Below are positions 13,999-23,428 of a stretch of DNA of 64,000 nt, one piece after another. This stretch comes from Bacillota bacterium (GTDB lineage Bacteria; Bacillota; Clostridia; Christensenellales; CAG-138). Each line of letters starts with the position of its first letter. The stretch's first letter is position 1. The stretch lies in NCBI GenBank assembly GCA_023459335.1, contig JAEWUO010000004.1, positions 68,703 to 132,702 of the forward strand, written 5' to 3'. The notes beneath the pieces were generated by a model. The model was not told the origin of the DNA. It did not search any database and saw only the letters and a program-made list of their open reading frames with translations. The translations under genes were made by a program, and so were the position numbers.

Positions 13999-15285
13999 AT
14001 GAAACGAACGATGATTTCACAGGCGCGCGTCAACGAGCCCGTTCTGATACAGGGGTTTGTCGAACATATCCGCAATACGCGGTATATGGCGTTTCTCGTC
14101 CTGCGCGACCGCAGCGGAAAACTGCAGGCGACCATTGAAAAAAGCGCGCATCCGGAATGGGAGGCGCTTCTCGATACGCTCACCGTTGAGTCCGTCGTAT
14201 CGATCGAAGGCATCATGCGCGAAAATCCGCAGGTGAAGCTGGGAGCGCGGGAATTAATACCGGACGCGATCGCCATCGAATCCATCGCCGCCGCGCTGCC
14301 GCTGACAAAGGACGCAAACATCGACACGCGGCTGGACTACCGCTGGCTCGACCTGCGCGGGGAGAAGGAGCGTCTGCTGTTCGAGACGCAAACCTGCCTC
14401 GTTGCCGCGATGCGGGAATTCCTTCTCAAGAGGGACTTTCTTGAAATCCATACCCCGAAGCTGATCGCCGCCGCGAGCGAGAGCGGCGCGGACGTGTTCG
14501 AGGTCGGTTACTTCGACAGGAAGGCATTTCTGGCGCAGAGCCCGCAGTTTTACAAGCAGATGGCCATGGCCGCGGGATTCGAGCGCATCTTCGAAACGGG
14601 TCCGGTGTTCCGCGCGGAGAAGTCCTATACGAGCCGGCACACGACGGAGTTCACGGGGTTCGATCTGGAATTCTCCTATATCGAGTCGTTCCGCGACGTG
14701 ATGCTTCTTGAAGCGGAATTGCTGACATACGCGCTTTCCCGCGTCGCGGAACAATATGGCGAGGCGATCGAGCGGCTGTATGGTATGAAGGCAATCGTAC
14801 CGAAACTGCCGTTTCCCGAAATTGCTCTGCCGGAGCTCTACCGGGAACTGGAGAAACGCTACGGTTACCGCCTGCCGGAAAGCGAGCGCGGGGACACGAC
14901 CACCGAAGCGGAGCAGCTGAGCTACCGTTTTTCGATGGAGGAATTCGGTCACGAGTTCCTGCTGGTGACGGATTTCGCCGCTGAGAAGCGCGCGTTTTAC
15001 CATATGCGCAAGGACGGCATTCCGCAGGGATACGACCTTTTATGGCGCGGCGTGGAGATCACGACCGGCGCGCAGCGGGAGCACCGCTACGACGTGCTCT
15101 GCCGGCAGGCGGCGGAACGCGGCCTGGGAGACGACGTGAAGTTCTACACCGAATTTTTCCGCTACGGCTGTCCGCCGCACGGCGGGTTCGGCCTCGGCGT
15201 CGACCGCCTCACGATGCTCCTGCTCGGCACGGGCATCAAAGAGGCGATGTTCCTCTTCCGCGGCCCCAATAGGTTGACACCATAA
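13999..15285 (+). CDS. aspS: Archaeal-type aspartyl-tRNA synthetase (likely non-discriminating)
   Basis: 428 residues, ATG 13999 after AAAGGAG. An N-terminal OB-fold anticodon domain (about 1-100) is followed by the class II catalytic core: 'DYRWLDLR' (motif 1 region), 'FLAQSPQFYKQMAMAAGFERIFE', motif 2 'GPVFRAEKSYTSRHTTEF', motif 3 'GGFGLGVDRLTMLLLG'. It lacks the GAD insertion that makes bacterial AspRS about 590 residues. This is the archaeal/eukaryal-type AspRS, which in bacteria usually charges tRNA-Asn with Asp for GatCAB amidation. Regulated, by inference, by the structured leader upstream. Followed by a 3'-end repeat. Confidence 0.9.
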   Translation: MKRTMISQARVNEPVLIQGFVEHIRNTRYMAFLVLRDRSGKLQATIEKSAHPEWEALLDTLTVESVVSIEGIMRENPQVKLGARELIPDAIAIESIAAALPLTKDANIDTRLDYRWLDLRGEKERLLFETQTCLVAAMREFLLKRDFLEIHTPKLIAAASESGADVFEVGYFDRKAFLAQSPQFYKQMAMAAGFERIFETGPVFRAEKSYTSRHTTEFTGFDLEFSYIESFRDVMLLEAELLTYALSRVAEQYGEAIERLYGMKAIVPKLPFPEIALPELYRELEKRYGYRLPESERGDTTTEAEQLSYRFSMEEFGHEFLLVTDFAAEKRAFYHMRKDGIPQGYDLLWRGVEITTGAQREHRYDVLCRQAAERGLGDDVKFYTEFFRYGCPPHGGFGLGVDRLTMLLLGTGIKEAMFLFRGPNRLTP

Positions 15286-15289
15286 CTTG

Positions 15290-15322
15290 CTTTTCTTGAA
15301 AGAAAAGTAAGCAAAAGTACTT
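15290..15322 (+). repeat. 3'-end palindromic repeat after aspS
   Basis: CTTTTCTTGAAAGAAAAG (15290-15307) and GCAAAAGTACTT (15311-15322), starting four nt after the aspS stop. The same order (palindrome, GCAAAAG..CTT, terminator) is seen at the other copies. A degenerate copy lies at 15372-15395 after the converging carbamate kinase gene. Confidence 0.75.
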
Positions 15323-15334
15323 TCTAAACAATGA

Positions 15335-15367
15335 GAAAGAGCCTACTCGTAAGAGTAAGCTCTTTTT
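15335..15367. terminator. Bidirectional terminator between aspS and carbamate kinase
   Basis: AAAGAGC plus TACTC, a GTAA loop, then GAGTA plus GCTCTTTTT (15336-15366), with one mismatch in the stem. T-runs are present on both strands. Confidence 0.8.
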
Positions 15368-15400
15368 GTTTCTTTCTCTCTTGAGAAAAAGAAAAGAAGG

Positions 15401-16342
15401 CTATTTCATGATGACCGTTCCCGCTTTGCCGGTCAGCGCGTCGACGGCCTTGTCGAGCGAGGTGATGATCGCTCTGCGGCCGGGTTTGCTGCTCGCGAAC
15501 TTGACCGCGGCCTGAATCTTCGGCAGCATGGAGCCGGGCGCGAAATGCTTTTCGGCGATGTATTGCTCCGCTTCGGCGACGGTGATGCGCGCGAGCCGCT
15601 TCTCCTCCGGTTTGCCGTAGTTGAGGCAGACATGCTCGACGGCGGTCAGAATCAGCAGCGCGTCCGCGTCCAGATCCTCCGCGAGGCGCTCGCTCGCGAG
15701 GTCTTTGTCGATGACCGCCGCGGTGCCGGAAAGGTCGCCCTTTTCGTCGCGGACGACCGGGATGCCGCCGCCGCCGACGGTGATGACCACGAAACCGCCT
15801 TCGATCAGACACTTGACCTCGGGCAGTTCGACGATTTCAACGGGCATCGGAGACGCGACCACGCGGCGCCAGCCGCGGCCCGCGTCCTCCTTGACGGAGT
15901 AGCCCTTTTCCGCCTGGAGTTTCTTGGCTTCTTCTTCGCTGTAAAAAGGGCCGATCGGTTTGCTCGGCGCGAGGAACGCTTTATCGTTTTGATCGACGAC
16001 GACCTGCGTGACAACGGTCGCCGCGCCGGTGTGGTTGCCGCGCGCGCGCAGCGCTTTTGTCAGCCCCTGCTGCATATGATAGCCGATCATGCCCTGGCTC
16101 ATTGCGCCGCATACGTCGAACGGCATGGCGGGCGTCACGCCGACGGAATGCTCGTTCTGTAAAACGATACGTCCCACCTGCGGTCCGTTGCCGTGCGCGA
16201 GGATGACCTGATAACCTTTTTCGATGATATCCGCGATATAGACGGACGTTTTTTCGACGACCTCCAGCTGTGCTTCCGCGGTTGCGGGGCCGTTGCCCTC
16301 CTGCAGCGCGTTACCGCCCAGCGCGATGACGAGTTTTTCCAT
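15401..16342 (-). CDS. arcC: Carbamate kinase
   Basis: 313 residues from ATG 16342; GGAGG (CCTCC at 16349-16353 on the plus strand) is 6 nt upstream. Amino-acid-kinase fold: 'VIALGGNALQ' at the start, 'HGNGPQVGRI', 'VITVGGGGIPV', and 'AVIDKDLASERLAEDLDADALLILTAVEHV'. It makes ATP from carbamoyl-phosphate and ADP. YqeA-type carbamate kinases accompany ygeW/ygeY in ureide catabolism, so it may serve the operon at 0.7-3.4 kb, though here it is separate with its own promoter. Arginine deiminase genes are not visible nearby. Confidence 0.94.
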   Translation of the reverse strand: MEKLVIALGGNALQEGNGPATAEAQLEVVEKTSVYIADIIEKGYQVILAHGNGPQVGRIVLQNEHSVGVTPAMPFDVCGAMSQGMIGYHMQQGLTKALRARGNHTGAATVVTQVVVDQNDKAFLAPSKPIGPFYSEEEAKKLQAEKGYSVKEDAGRGWRRVVASPMPVEIVELPEVKCLIEGGFVVITVGGGGIPVVRDEKGDLSGTAAVIDKDLASERLAEDLDADALLILTAVEHVCLNYGKPEEKRLARITVAEAEQYIAEKHFAPGSMLPKIQAAVKFASSKPGRRAIITSLDKAVDALTGKAGTVIMK

Positions 16343-16377
16343 GAAACGCCTCCAGAATCTCAAAAAATGAGAGAAAC

Positions 16378-16415
16378 GCTAAAATAACTTTAGCATGCGG
16401 ATATGCAATTGTCAA
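16378..16415 (-). promoter_or_regulatory. Carbamate kinase promoter with inverted repeat
   Basis: On the minus strand TTGACA (16410-16415), 17-bp spacer, TAAAGT (16387-16392). An inverted repeat GCTAAA / TTTAGC (16378-16394) covers the -10, a good operator position. The cognate regulator is not known. Confidence 0.65.
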
Positions 16416-16749
16416 TTTATTTTATTTCACAGGGATCTCTTTTTATAAAAAGATATAAAATGAATTGAAAAATGAAACAAATTGCAAAAAACAAGAGCAG
16501 ATATTCGGTATTGACTGCTGCAATTATTCTGAAATGACAATTAATATAAGCTGTTTGTCTATATCTAAATAAAAATTGCATGAACAGACATATGACGAGA
16601 AATGCAACAAACAACATGTGCTGTTGCATAAGAAAAAGGCAAAGCAGGACAGAACACAAGATAAAATCAAACCGGTTCTATGTATAAAAAAAGGAACGTG
16701 TATAAATGATATTTCAAAAGCCGGAATTCCGACGATCTCCTGCCATGTT
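16416..16749. other. AT-rich intergenic region
   Basis: About 330 bp of AT-rich DNA between the divergent carbamate kinase promoter and the 3' end of addA. Hydrophobic minus-strand reading frames exist but have no ribosome site. I see no supported gene or terminator. Confidence 0.5.
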
Positions 16750-19700
16750 TCAGAAAAGCCGTACCGCCGCCCGGTGAGAGAGCAACACGACATAGGATTC
16801 TTTCACCGGCTGCCCCGTCAGCGCCTGCAGCGCGAGCGTATAGAGACGCAGCTGGTCTCTGTGCCTTTCAGCGGCCGACGCCGCACCCTCGCCCGGGCGC
16901 ACGCGGTCGGTCTTGTAGTCCACGATGATCCACGCTTCGTTTTCCAGAAAACACGCGTCCAGTACGCCCTGCAGCAGAACCGTCTCCTCGGCGGCGACGC
17001 CGAACAGCTGTTCCGCGTCCATCGGGAAGGAAAACGGCAGCTCGCGCTCCAGCCGCGCGGCGGACGCCATGCGGGCAAACAGCGGTTCGCGCGTAAACCA
17101 CGCGATCGACTCCGCGTCCGCGGCAGCCGCCTGTTCCGGCGTGACCCGCCCGCTTTGCGCGAGTGCGGCCAGATAAGCGGACACTGCCGGAGCATCCATT
17201 TCGCCGGTGAGCGGCAGGTACTGCATCGCCGCGTGCGTCGCCGTGCCGGCGAATACCGCGCCGGTTTCGCCGCCGAGAAACGCGGGCGTGTGAAACTCCG
17301 GCGGTCGATCTTCGCCGCGAACGACGCGGCTGACGGCGGCCTTTGCCGCGACGCGCGCCGCTTCCGCGTGCGCGTACTGCCAGCCGAGGCGCGATTCGAT
17401 TTGATCCAGCACGACCGGATCGTAGGGCGGCAGTTCGCGGGTGTCCCGCGCTGCCGAACCGCCGAGATACGTTTCGCGTTCCTCAAACAAGACTGCAAGA
17501 TGCCGGTGCGGTCCCATGAGAAGCCAGCGCACGGGACTGGAACACTTGAGCACCTGCCACGCGGTCGGGTGAAGCGGCGCGGCGGCGCGCTTTTCCTCCG
17601 GTTTGTTCAGGCAGGCGGTTAAAATAAGCATTCTTTTCGCGCGAGTCATGGCGACATACAGGATGCGCATCTCCTCGGCGAGCTGCTCCCGCTTGACCCG
17701 CTGGGAGAGGATCACGCGGGAGAGCGTGTCCCGCCTCAGCCGCTGCGCCCCTTCCCGGTCGATAAAACGCAGCGCCATGCCGAAGGAAGCGTGCATCTGC
17801 AGGCTGTCGCTGACGTCCGAGCGGTTGAACGGTTTGCCCAGCCCTGCGACGAACACCACCGGAAACTCGAGCCCTTTCGATTTATGGATCGTCAGCACGC
17901 GCACGACGTCCGCCGTTACGGTCTGCGCCGCGCCGATGGTCGCGCGGCTCTCCGCGAGGGAAAGGTGCCGCAAAAAATTCCAGATCCCGCGCGCGCCCGC
18001 GCTTTCGAACACGTGCGCTTTCTCCGAGAGCGCGTTGAGATTCGCCTGCTTCTGTTCGCCGCCGATTCCCGCGCCCATCTCCTCGTAAAAACCCGTTTCG
18101 TCGAGCAGCCTGCCGATGAGCTCCTCCAAGGAGATCAGCCGGCTTTCGTCCCGGTAACGCTCGAGCCGCTCCAAAAACGAGCGCACGCGCTGCGCGGGCA
18201 CGCCCTCCCCGTCCGCACAGGCAAAGAATGCCTCGTAAAATGGGCCGGACGGATGCGCCGAGCGGATATCCGCGAGCTTCTCATAGGTAAACCCGCCGAT
18301 CGAGGAACACAGCACCGACAGGAGCGGCACGTCCTGCCTGCGGTTGTCGATGACGGAGAGCAGGTTTCGAAGGATCTGCACCTCCACCGCGTCGAAATAT
18401 CCGCCGCTGGAGAGCGCGTAGGCGGGCACGCCGCAGGACGCGAGCGTCTGCGAAAGCGTCTGCGCTTCCGTCCCCGCGCGCAGCAGCACCGCGAAGTCGG
18501 AATAGCGGTAGTTTCGCGTTTCGCCCGTTTTTTGATCGACATACGTTTCGCTTTCGATGATCTGATGGATGCGGCCGGCGATCAGCCGGGCTTCCACCTC
18601 CATGTCCGCCGCGTCCTCGAGCGGGTCGTCCCCCTCGCTTTCCCCGCGCTCCTTGCGGATGAGGTGCAGTTCCGCGCTTCCAGCGGGCTGGGCTGCGCCG
18701 CAGACGAGCCGCGCGCGGTCGTCGTAGTCGATATCCCCCGACGTTTCGCTTAAAATCGTTTCGAACGTTTCGTTGACTGCCGCGAGTACTTCTTGCGAGG
18801 AGCGGAAGTTGCTCGACAGGTCGATCCTGCCGCCCGCGGTTCCGGTAAAGGAAGCGAGCTTCTGCAAAAACAGCGCGGGCTCCGCCTGCCGGAAGCGGTA
18901 GATGCTCTGCTTGACGTCGCCGACGAAAAAGCGGTTGTCTGTGCGCGCGATGCGGGCGATGATCGCCTCCTGCACGCGGTTGCTGTCCTGATACTCGTCT
19001 ACGGCGATCCAGCGGAACGCTTCGCGGTATTCGCGCGCGATCTCCTCCCTGCCCAGCGCGAGAAGCGCGAAATGCTCCAGATCGTCGTAATCGACCAGAT
19101 TCTTTTCGCGCTTCGCCTCGGAATAGGCCTGCTCAAAGCGGCGGACGACCGCGCACAGGGAGCAGACGACCGCACCGGAACGGCGCAGGATTTCCAACTC
19201 TTCATTTTCCGCCCGGACAAAACGTTTCTTCTGCTCTTCGATCAGGGCTTTTCCCATCTTCCGCGCTTCCTGAGCGGGCTCCTTTTCTTCTTTCCCGATA
19301 GAAGAGGGGAAACGCAGCATGACATATTCCATACTGAACAGCGCGTCTCGGTATTGATTGTAATGCTTGCACAAAAGCATCGCGCGAAGCCGTGAAAGTT
19401 CGTCGTCCAATATGGAAAGAGCGTTGCCGCACTCAGGCGAAAGCAAATCCCTCTCGCGCTGAACAAGCTCGATCGCGAGGGACAGTTCGTTTTTGCAGAA
19501 CGCCACCGCGTCGGTGAGGATGCTCCGGAGCGCGTCTTCGTCCGCATAGCGCGCGCAGGCGTCGCCGAGCCAGCGTTCCGGTTCCGGCTCCGCGCGGGTA
19601 AAGCGGTACGCCGCCATGACCGCGTCCCAGGCTTGCTTCTCCCCGCCGAACGAGGCGAGCAAAACGCGGTAATCCGCGTTTTCGCTTCCGGCGAGTTCGG

Positions 19701-20124
19701 TTAACAGATCGTCCTGCACGGTTTCGATCAGCGCGGCGCTCTCCATTTCATCCGCCGTACGCGCGCGGGCGGGAAGCCCCAGCGCGTGATAATGCCGACG
19801 GATCACGCGGGAACAGAACGAGTGGACGGTCGAAATATACGCCCCGTCCACGCCGCGCGCCTGACGGCGCAAATAGCGCGTCTCTTCGAGGAATCCCGCC
19901 GCGTCGGCGAGATCGTTGAGGCGGCGGGCGATCCGGCTCTTCATCTCCGCCGCCGCCGCGTTGGTAAACGTGAGCACCAGCAGGCTCTCCACCGGCGCGC
20001 CCGCGCGGATGCGCGAGACGATGCGCTCCGCGAGCACGGCGGTTTTGCCAGCGCCCGCCGCGGCGGAGACGATGAGGTTGCCCTCGCGTTCGATGGCGGA
20101 ACGCTGCTCATTCGTCCATCGCAT
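16750..20124 (-). CDS. addA: ATP-dependent helicase/nuclease subunit A
   Basis: About 1124 residues. I chose ATG 20124, eight nt after GGAGG; a GTG at 20133 overlaps that site. UvrD-type helicase: 'SAAAGAGKTAVLAERIV' (Walker A), 'YDDLEHFAL', 'IAVDEYQDSNRVQ' (Walker B), 'SNFRSSQEVL', 'VLTIHKSKGLEFPVVFV', 'EMRILYVAMTRAKRML'. The C-terminal RecB-family nuclease motif is 'AWIIVDYKTDRV'. With AddB it resects double-strand breaks to Chi-like sites and loads RecA, the Gram-positive counterpart of RecBCD. It overlaps addB by 17 nt. Slightly shorter than the ~1200-residue norm, with all motifs present. Confidence 0.95.
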   Translation of the reverse strand: MRWTNEQRSAIEREGNLIVSAAAGAGKTAVLAERIVSRIRAGAPVESLLVLTFTNAAAAEMKSRIARRLNDLADAAGFLEETRYLRRQARGVDGAYISTVHSFCSRVIRRHYHALGLPARARTADEMESAALIETVQDDLLTELAGSENADYRVLLASFGGEKQAWDAVMAAYRFTRAEPEPERWLGDACARYADEDALRSILTDAVAFCKNELSLAIELVQRERDLLSPECGNALSILDDELSRLRAMLLCKHYNQYRDALFSMEYVMLRFPSSIGKEEKEPAQEARKMGKALIEEQKKRFVRAENEELEILRRSGAVVCSLCAVVRRFEQAYSEAKREKNLVDYDDLEHFALLALGREEIAREYREAFRWIAVDEYQDSNRVQEAIIARIARTDNRFFVGDVKQSIYRFRQAEPALFLQKLASFTGTAGGRIDLSSNFRSSQEVLAAVNETFETILSETSGDIDYDDRARLVCGAAQPAGSAELHLIRKERGESEGDDPLEDAADMEVEARLIAGRIHQIIESETYVDQKTGETRNYRYSDFAVLLRAGTEAQTLSQTLASCGVPAYALSSGGYFDAVEVQILRNLLSVIDNRRQDVPLLSVLCSSIGGFTYEKLADIRSAHPSGPFYEAFFACADGEGVPAQRVRSFLERLERYRDESRLISLEELIGRLLDETGFYEEMGAGIGGEQKQANLNALSEKAHVFESAGARGIWNFLRHLSLAESRATIGAAQTVTADVVRVLTIHKSKGLEFPVVFVAGLGKPFNRSDVSDSLQMHASFGMALRFIDREGAQRLRRDTLSRVILSQRVKREQLAEEMRILYVAMTRAKRMLILTACLNKPEEKRAAAPLHPTAWQVLKCSSPVRWLLMGPHRHLAVLFEERETYLGGSAARDTRELPPYDPVVLDQIESRLGWQYAHAEAARVAAKAAVSRVVRGEDRPPEFHTPAFLGGETGAVFAGTATHAAMQYLPLTGEMDAPAVSAYLAALAQSGRVTPEQAAAADAESIAWFTREPLFARMASAARLERELPFSFPMDAEQLFGVAAEETVLLQGVLDACFLENEAWIIVDYKTDRVRPGEGAASAAERHRDQLRLYTLALQALTGQPVKESYVVLLSHRAAVRLF

Positions 20125-23100
20125 CGGTGTCACCTCCGTTCAGCAGCGAAAAAAACTCATCCTGTTTGATTGTTTTTCGTAAGCGTACGCGGCAGCCGGG
20201 CTTTTTTGGGTCGAATCGGCAGACGCTCTTGTAATCGCAGTAGAGGCACGCTTCCCTGCCTTTTTTCAGTGCGGCGGGAGAAGCGGACAATTCGCCGCTG
20301 AGCATACCGGACAGCGTTTGTACAGATTTATTCTTCGCTAGCGTGAGCAGCTCGTCCATCTCCGCGCGGGAACAGACGCTGCCGCCGTATTCGCCCTCGC
20401 CGGTCTGCTCTACTTTAAACAGCACGGCAGACGGCCCGTCGCTCAATTGATTGTCGCTCGCGCGGACGACCGCCGCGTCTTTCAACGTCAGCCCTTTCAG
20501 GCGGAACGCGTCCGTGACCGCGCCTTCGATATCCTCCTCCGCGTCCGATACCACCGGCTGGGAGATCGGCATATAGTAAAGTCCCGCGCGGGTTTCGGCG
20601 TTTTCCGTTGCCGCAAGCAGGTAGAGCGGCAGCTGAAGCGTCAATCCGGACAGCACGCCGGAAAAGTCGAAGTCCATCCCTCTGGTTTTATAATCCACGA
20701 TACGCAGGAGTTCCCGTCCGCCGCTTACGGCGCGATCTACGCGGTCGATGGTCCCGTAGACGAGCGCTTCGCCGCCGTCCGGCAAAAGCAGCCGGATGGG
20801 CGGGAATGCTTCGCCCGCGCCGAAGCGCACCTCCGTTCGTACGGGGGTAAAGCTGCCCGCGCGGATCTGCGCCGTGACGGCAAGCACGCTCTGGCGCAGG
20901 GTTTCGACGAGCAGGAAGACGGTCGCCTTCATGCGTTCGTTTTCGATCAGGATGCCGTCGTGGTGGCTTGCGATCACCTCCGGCAGAACGCCGTCGAGAA
21001 TCGAGAGCGCCTCCGCGTCGGTCAGCCGCTTCCAGTCCGCGCCGCGCGCGTTGACCGCGCGGACGAACGCGTCCAGCGCGGCGTGGTAAAACGAACCGAG
21101 GTCCGCGGCGCGTTCGGTAAATTCCCGCGCTTCCTCCGCCCGCAGGCCATATTTGACGAAATGCTGAAACGGGCAGGCGTTGAAGCTCTCCAGCCGGCTC
21201 GCGCTCAGCGGAATCGATTTTCCGTAAAGACGAGACGCCGTTTCGCAAGACAGCGCCGGCGGCTGATACCGCGCCGCGCTCTCTTCCAGCATGCGCTGTG
21301 CAAGCTCCCGCGTGTCGTCTCTCCGCGTCAGCCACTCGACCAGCGCGGGCAGGCGCTGCGGACATGCTCCGTCCGCGTGGAACCGCCGCAGATCCGCCGC
21401 GGTCAGCGTGAGCGCCTCCGCCGCGCAGTCCGGCAGAGTGTCCGTCTGCTCGATATCGCTCTTTACCGTGCAGCCGGGGCAGAGCGAAAGCAGCCGCTCG
21501 ACGATCGGGCTCGGCGATAGTTCGCCGTTTCCGTCGCCATACGCGTAACTGACATAGAGGGATTCGCTCGCCCTGCATAGAGCGGTGTAAAGGTCGAGCC
21601 GGTCAGAAGCGGACAGCTCTGCGGAAGTCTTCCGGATCTGCGCGCCCTGCCGCTGCAGCTCGCGAATCTCCGAATCGTCCAAAAGACCGTCGTTCTGCTT
21701 CGGGCGCGGCAACAGCCCGTCGTTTGCGCCGATGACGAACAGCGCGCGCACCTTTTTGCTTCGCGTGCGCACCGCGTCGCCCACCACGCCCTGATCCGCC
21801 GTACCGGGTACGACGCCGATGCCGCCGCCGTTCATTCCTTCCTCGAACAGGCGCAGAAATGCCGCGCGGCTGACCTTCAGTTCGCCGAGAATTTCGTCGA
21901 GCTGGTCGAGCAGTTCCACGATCAGGTTCCAGACCTGCGCGTGCTCCTGCATCTCAGGCAAGCGCCCCGCGAGCCTTAGCTCTTCGGCTTTTTGTTCCAG
22001 TTTGTTCTGCAGCTCGATTTGCGTAAGGAACGCGTACAGCGCGCGCACCTGCTCGCGTACGCTGACGCGGGCGAGCCCGCGGGAGAGCTGCTCCAGAGCC
22101 GGGACCGCGCAGGCGCGGGCGCGTTCGGCGCCTTTCGGCGGGTTTGCGCGGACAAGCGGTTTCAACAGCGCGTTTCCGCGCAGGCCGGTACGCCGCAGGT
22201 ACAGGTCGAGTTCCTCCGCGTCTTCCTCCGTGCAGCCGGCGTATCCGCTTTTCAGATATTGCAGCAGCTCGGCGGCGGGATAGTTCCCCGCGGCGAAGCG
22301 TACGCAGGAAAGGACCGCGCTTGCCGCGGCGTGTCCGGCCAGCGGGCGTTTCCGGTCGAGGAAAATCGGGATCCCCCTGCGCGCGCACGCGCGGCGGATC
22401 AAGCCTTCATATGCATCCAGGTCGGAGACCAGCACCGCCATGTCGCGGTACCGTACACCCTGCTCGCGCGCAAGCGAAAGGATCGCCTCCGCGAGCGATT
22501 CCGCCTCCGCGCGGCGGCTGCTCGCGCCGAACACGACGAGATTTTTTGCTTCTCCGCGATAGACTTCCGCGGGGTATGAGAATAGGTTCCGCTCGATATG
22601 CCGCATGAGCGGGCTGGTATTGCCCGTCTGTTCGCAGAGGCGTTCTTCCGAAACGGCCGCGCCCGCGCGCTCCGCAGCGGCGCGCAGCAACGCGAGCGTC
22701 TCGCGCTCCGGTTCAAAGAGATCCTCGTCGGCGCGCTGCACGCAGTCCACGCGGAGCGTGACCGTGACGCGCGGGCAGGTTTTCAGCATGGTTTCGATCA
22801 GCGCAAGCACCTGCCGGTTCGGGCGGTCGAGCCCGTCGATATAGACCGGCAGTCCAGCCGCGAACGATTCCGGCAGCCGCCGTGCGGCTTCGTCGGCCGC
22901 GCCGTCGAGGCTCAGGTATCGCTGCGACAGATAATCTTCCGTTTCGCGGTAGAGGATCGCAAGATCGCCGAGCTTCTCCGTCAGCGGCGCGTCCTCCGGG
23001 AGGCAGACGACCAGCGCGTCCAGCGCGTCCGGCGTGAGCCCCGCGCGTTTGATATCCTGAAAGATCGCCTGCGCTTCCTCGGCGAATCCCGCAGTTTCTG

Positions 23101-23428
23101 CGGCGCGGGAAAAAAGCCGGAGAGCATCTTTTTTTTGATCGATCGCGCGGCGGATTACCATACGGTAACCGGAGGCGGATAAAAAAGGGCGTGTCTTTCC
23201 CGTCAGGGAGAGAACGCGCTCAATCAGGCGGTCGAAACTGAATACCTGTACGCCCAGCAGCCCACCCAGCGATTCGGCCAGCAGCCGCTCCGCCTCATAA
23301 GTGTACTGCTCCGGTACGAGAAAGATCGCCCGTTCGCCCGCGCGCTGGTGCGCGCGCAGAGCATCCACCACGCGGGCGGTCTTGCCGGTGTCCGCGCGGC
23401 CAAGGATGAGGTTGAGTTCGCCGCTCAT
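20108..23428 (-). CDS. addB: ATP-dependent nuclease subunit B
   Basis: 1106 residues. A vestigial P-loop, 'GRADTGKTARVVDAL', starts near residue 10, followed by 'IFLVPEQYTYEAE' and 'VQVFSFDRL'. The C-terminal nuclease motif is 'LRIVDYKTRGMDF', and the 4Fe-4S cluster cysteines are in 'ACLYCDYKSVCRFD' with an earlier partner in 'FNACPFQHFVKYG'. Partner of AddA, involved in Chi recognition. The start overlaps thpR by 4 nt. The three genes thpR-addB-addA form one leftward operon. Confidence 0.95.
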   Translation of the reverse strand: MSGELNLILGRADTGKTARVVDALRAHQRAGERAIFLVPEQYTYEAERLLAESLGGLLGVQVFSFDRLIERVLSLTGKTRPFLSASGYRMVIRRAIDQKKDALRLFSRAAETAGFAEEAQAIFQDIKRAGLTPDALDALVVCLPEDAPLTEKLGDLAILYRETEDYLSQRYLSLDGAADEAARRLPESFAAGLPVYIDGLDRPNRQVLALIETMLKTCPRVTVTLRVDCVQRADEDLFEPERETLALLRAAAERAGAAVSEERLCEQTGNTSPLMRHIERNLFSYPAEVYRGEAKNLVVFGASSRRAEAESLAEAILSLAREQGVRYRDMAVLVSDLDAYEGLIRRACARRGIPIFLDRKRPLAGHAAASAVLSCVRFAAGNYPAAELLQYLKSGYAGCTEEDAEELDLYLRRTGLRGNALLKPLVRANPPKGAERARACAVPALEQLSRGLARVSVREQVRALYAFLTQIELQNKLEQKAEELRLAGRLPEMQEHAQVWNLIVELLDQLDEILGELKVSRAAFLRLFEEGMNGGGIGVVPGTADQGVVGDAVRTRSKKVRALFVIGANDGLLPRPKQNDGLLDDSEIRELQRQGAQIRKTSAELSASDRLDLYTALCRASESLYVSYAYGDGNGELSPSPIVERLLSLCPGCTVKSDIEQTDTLPDCAAEALTLTAADLRRFHADGACPQRLPALVEWLTRRDDTRELAQRMLEESAARYQPPALSCETASRLYGKSIPLSASRLESFNACPFQHFVKYGLRAEEAREFTERAADLGSFYHAALDAFVRAVNARGADWKRLTDAEALSILDGVLPEVIASHHDGILIENERMKATVFLLVETLRQSVLAVTAQIRAGSFTPVRTEVRFGAGEAFPPIRLLLPDGGEALVYGTIDRVDRAVSGGRELLRIVDYKTRGMDFDFSGVLSGLTLQLPLYLLAATENAETRAGLYYMPISQPVVSDAEEDIEGAVTDAFRLKGLTLKDAAVVRASDNQLSDGPSAVLFKVEQTGEGEYGGSVCSRAEMDELLTLAKNKSVQTLSGMLSGELSASPAALKKGREACLYCDYKSVCRFDPKKPGCRVRLRKTIKQDEFFSLLNGGDTDAMDE

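Noticed and set aside
16417..16659. Hydrophobic 80-codon minus-strand ORF in the AT-rich gap
   Set aside because: It starts at TTG without a ribosome site. AT-rich DNA gives hydrophobic codons by chance.
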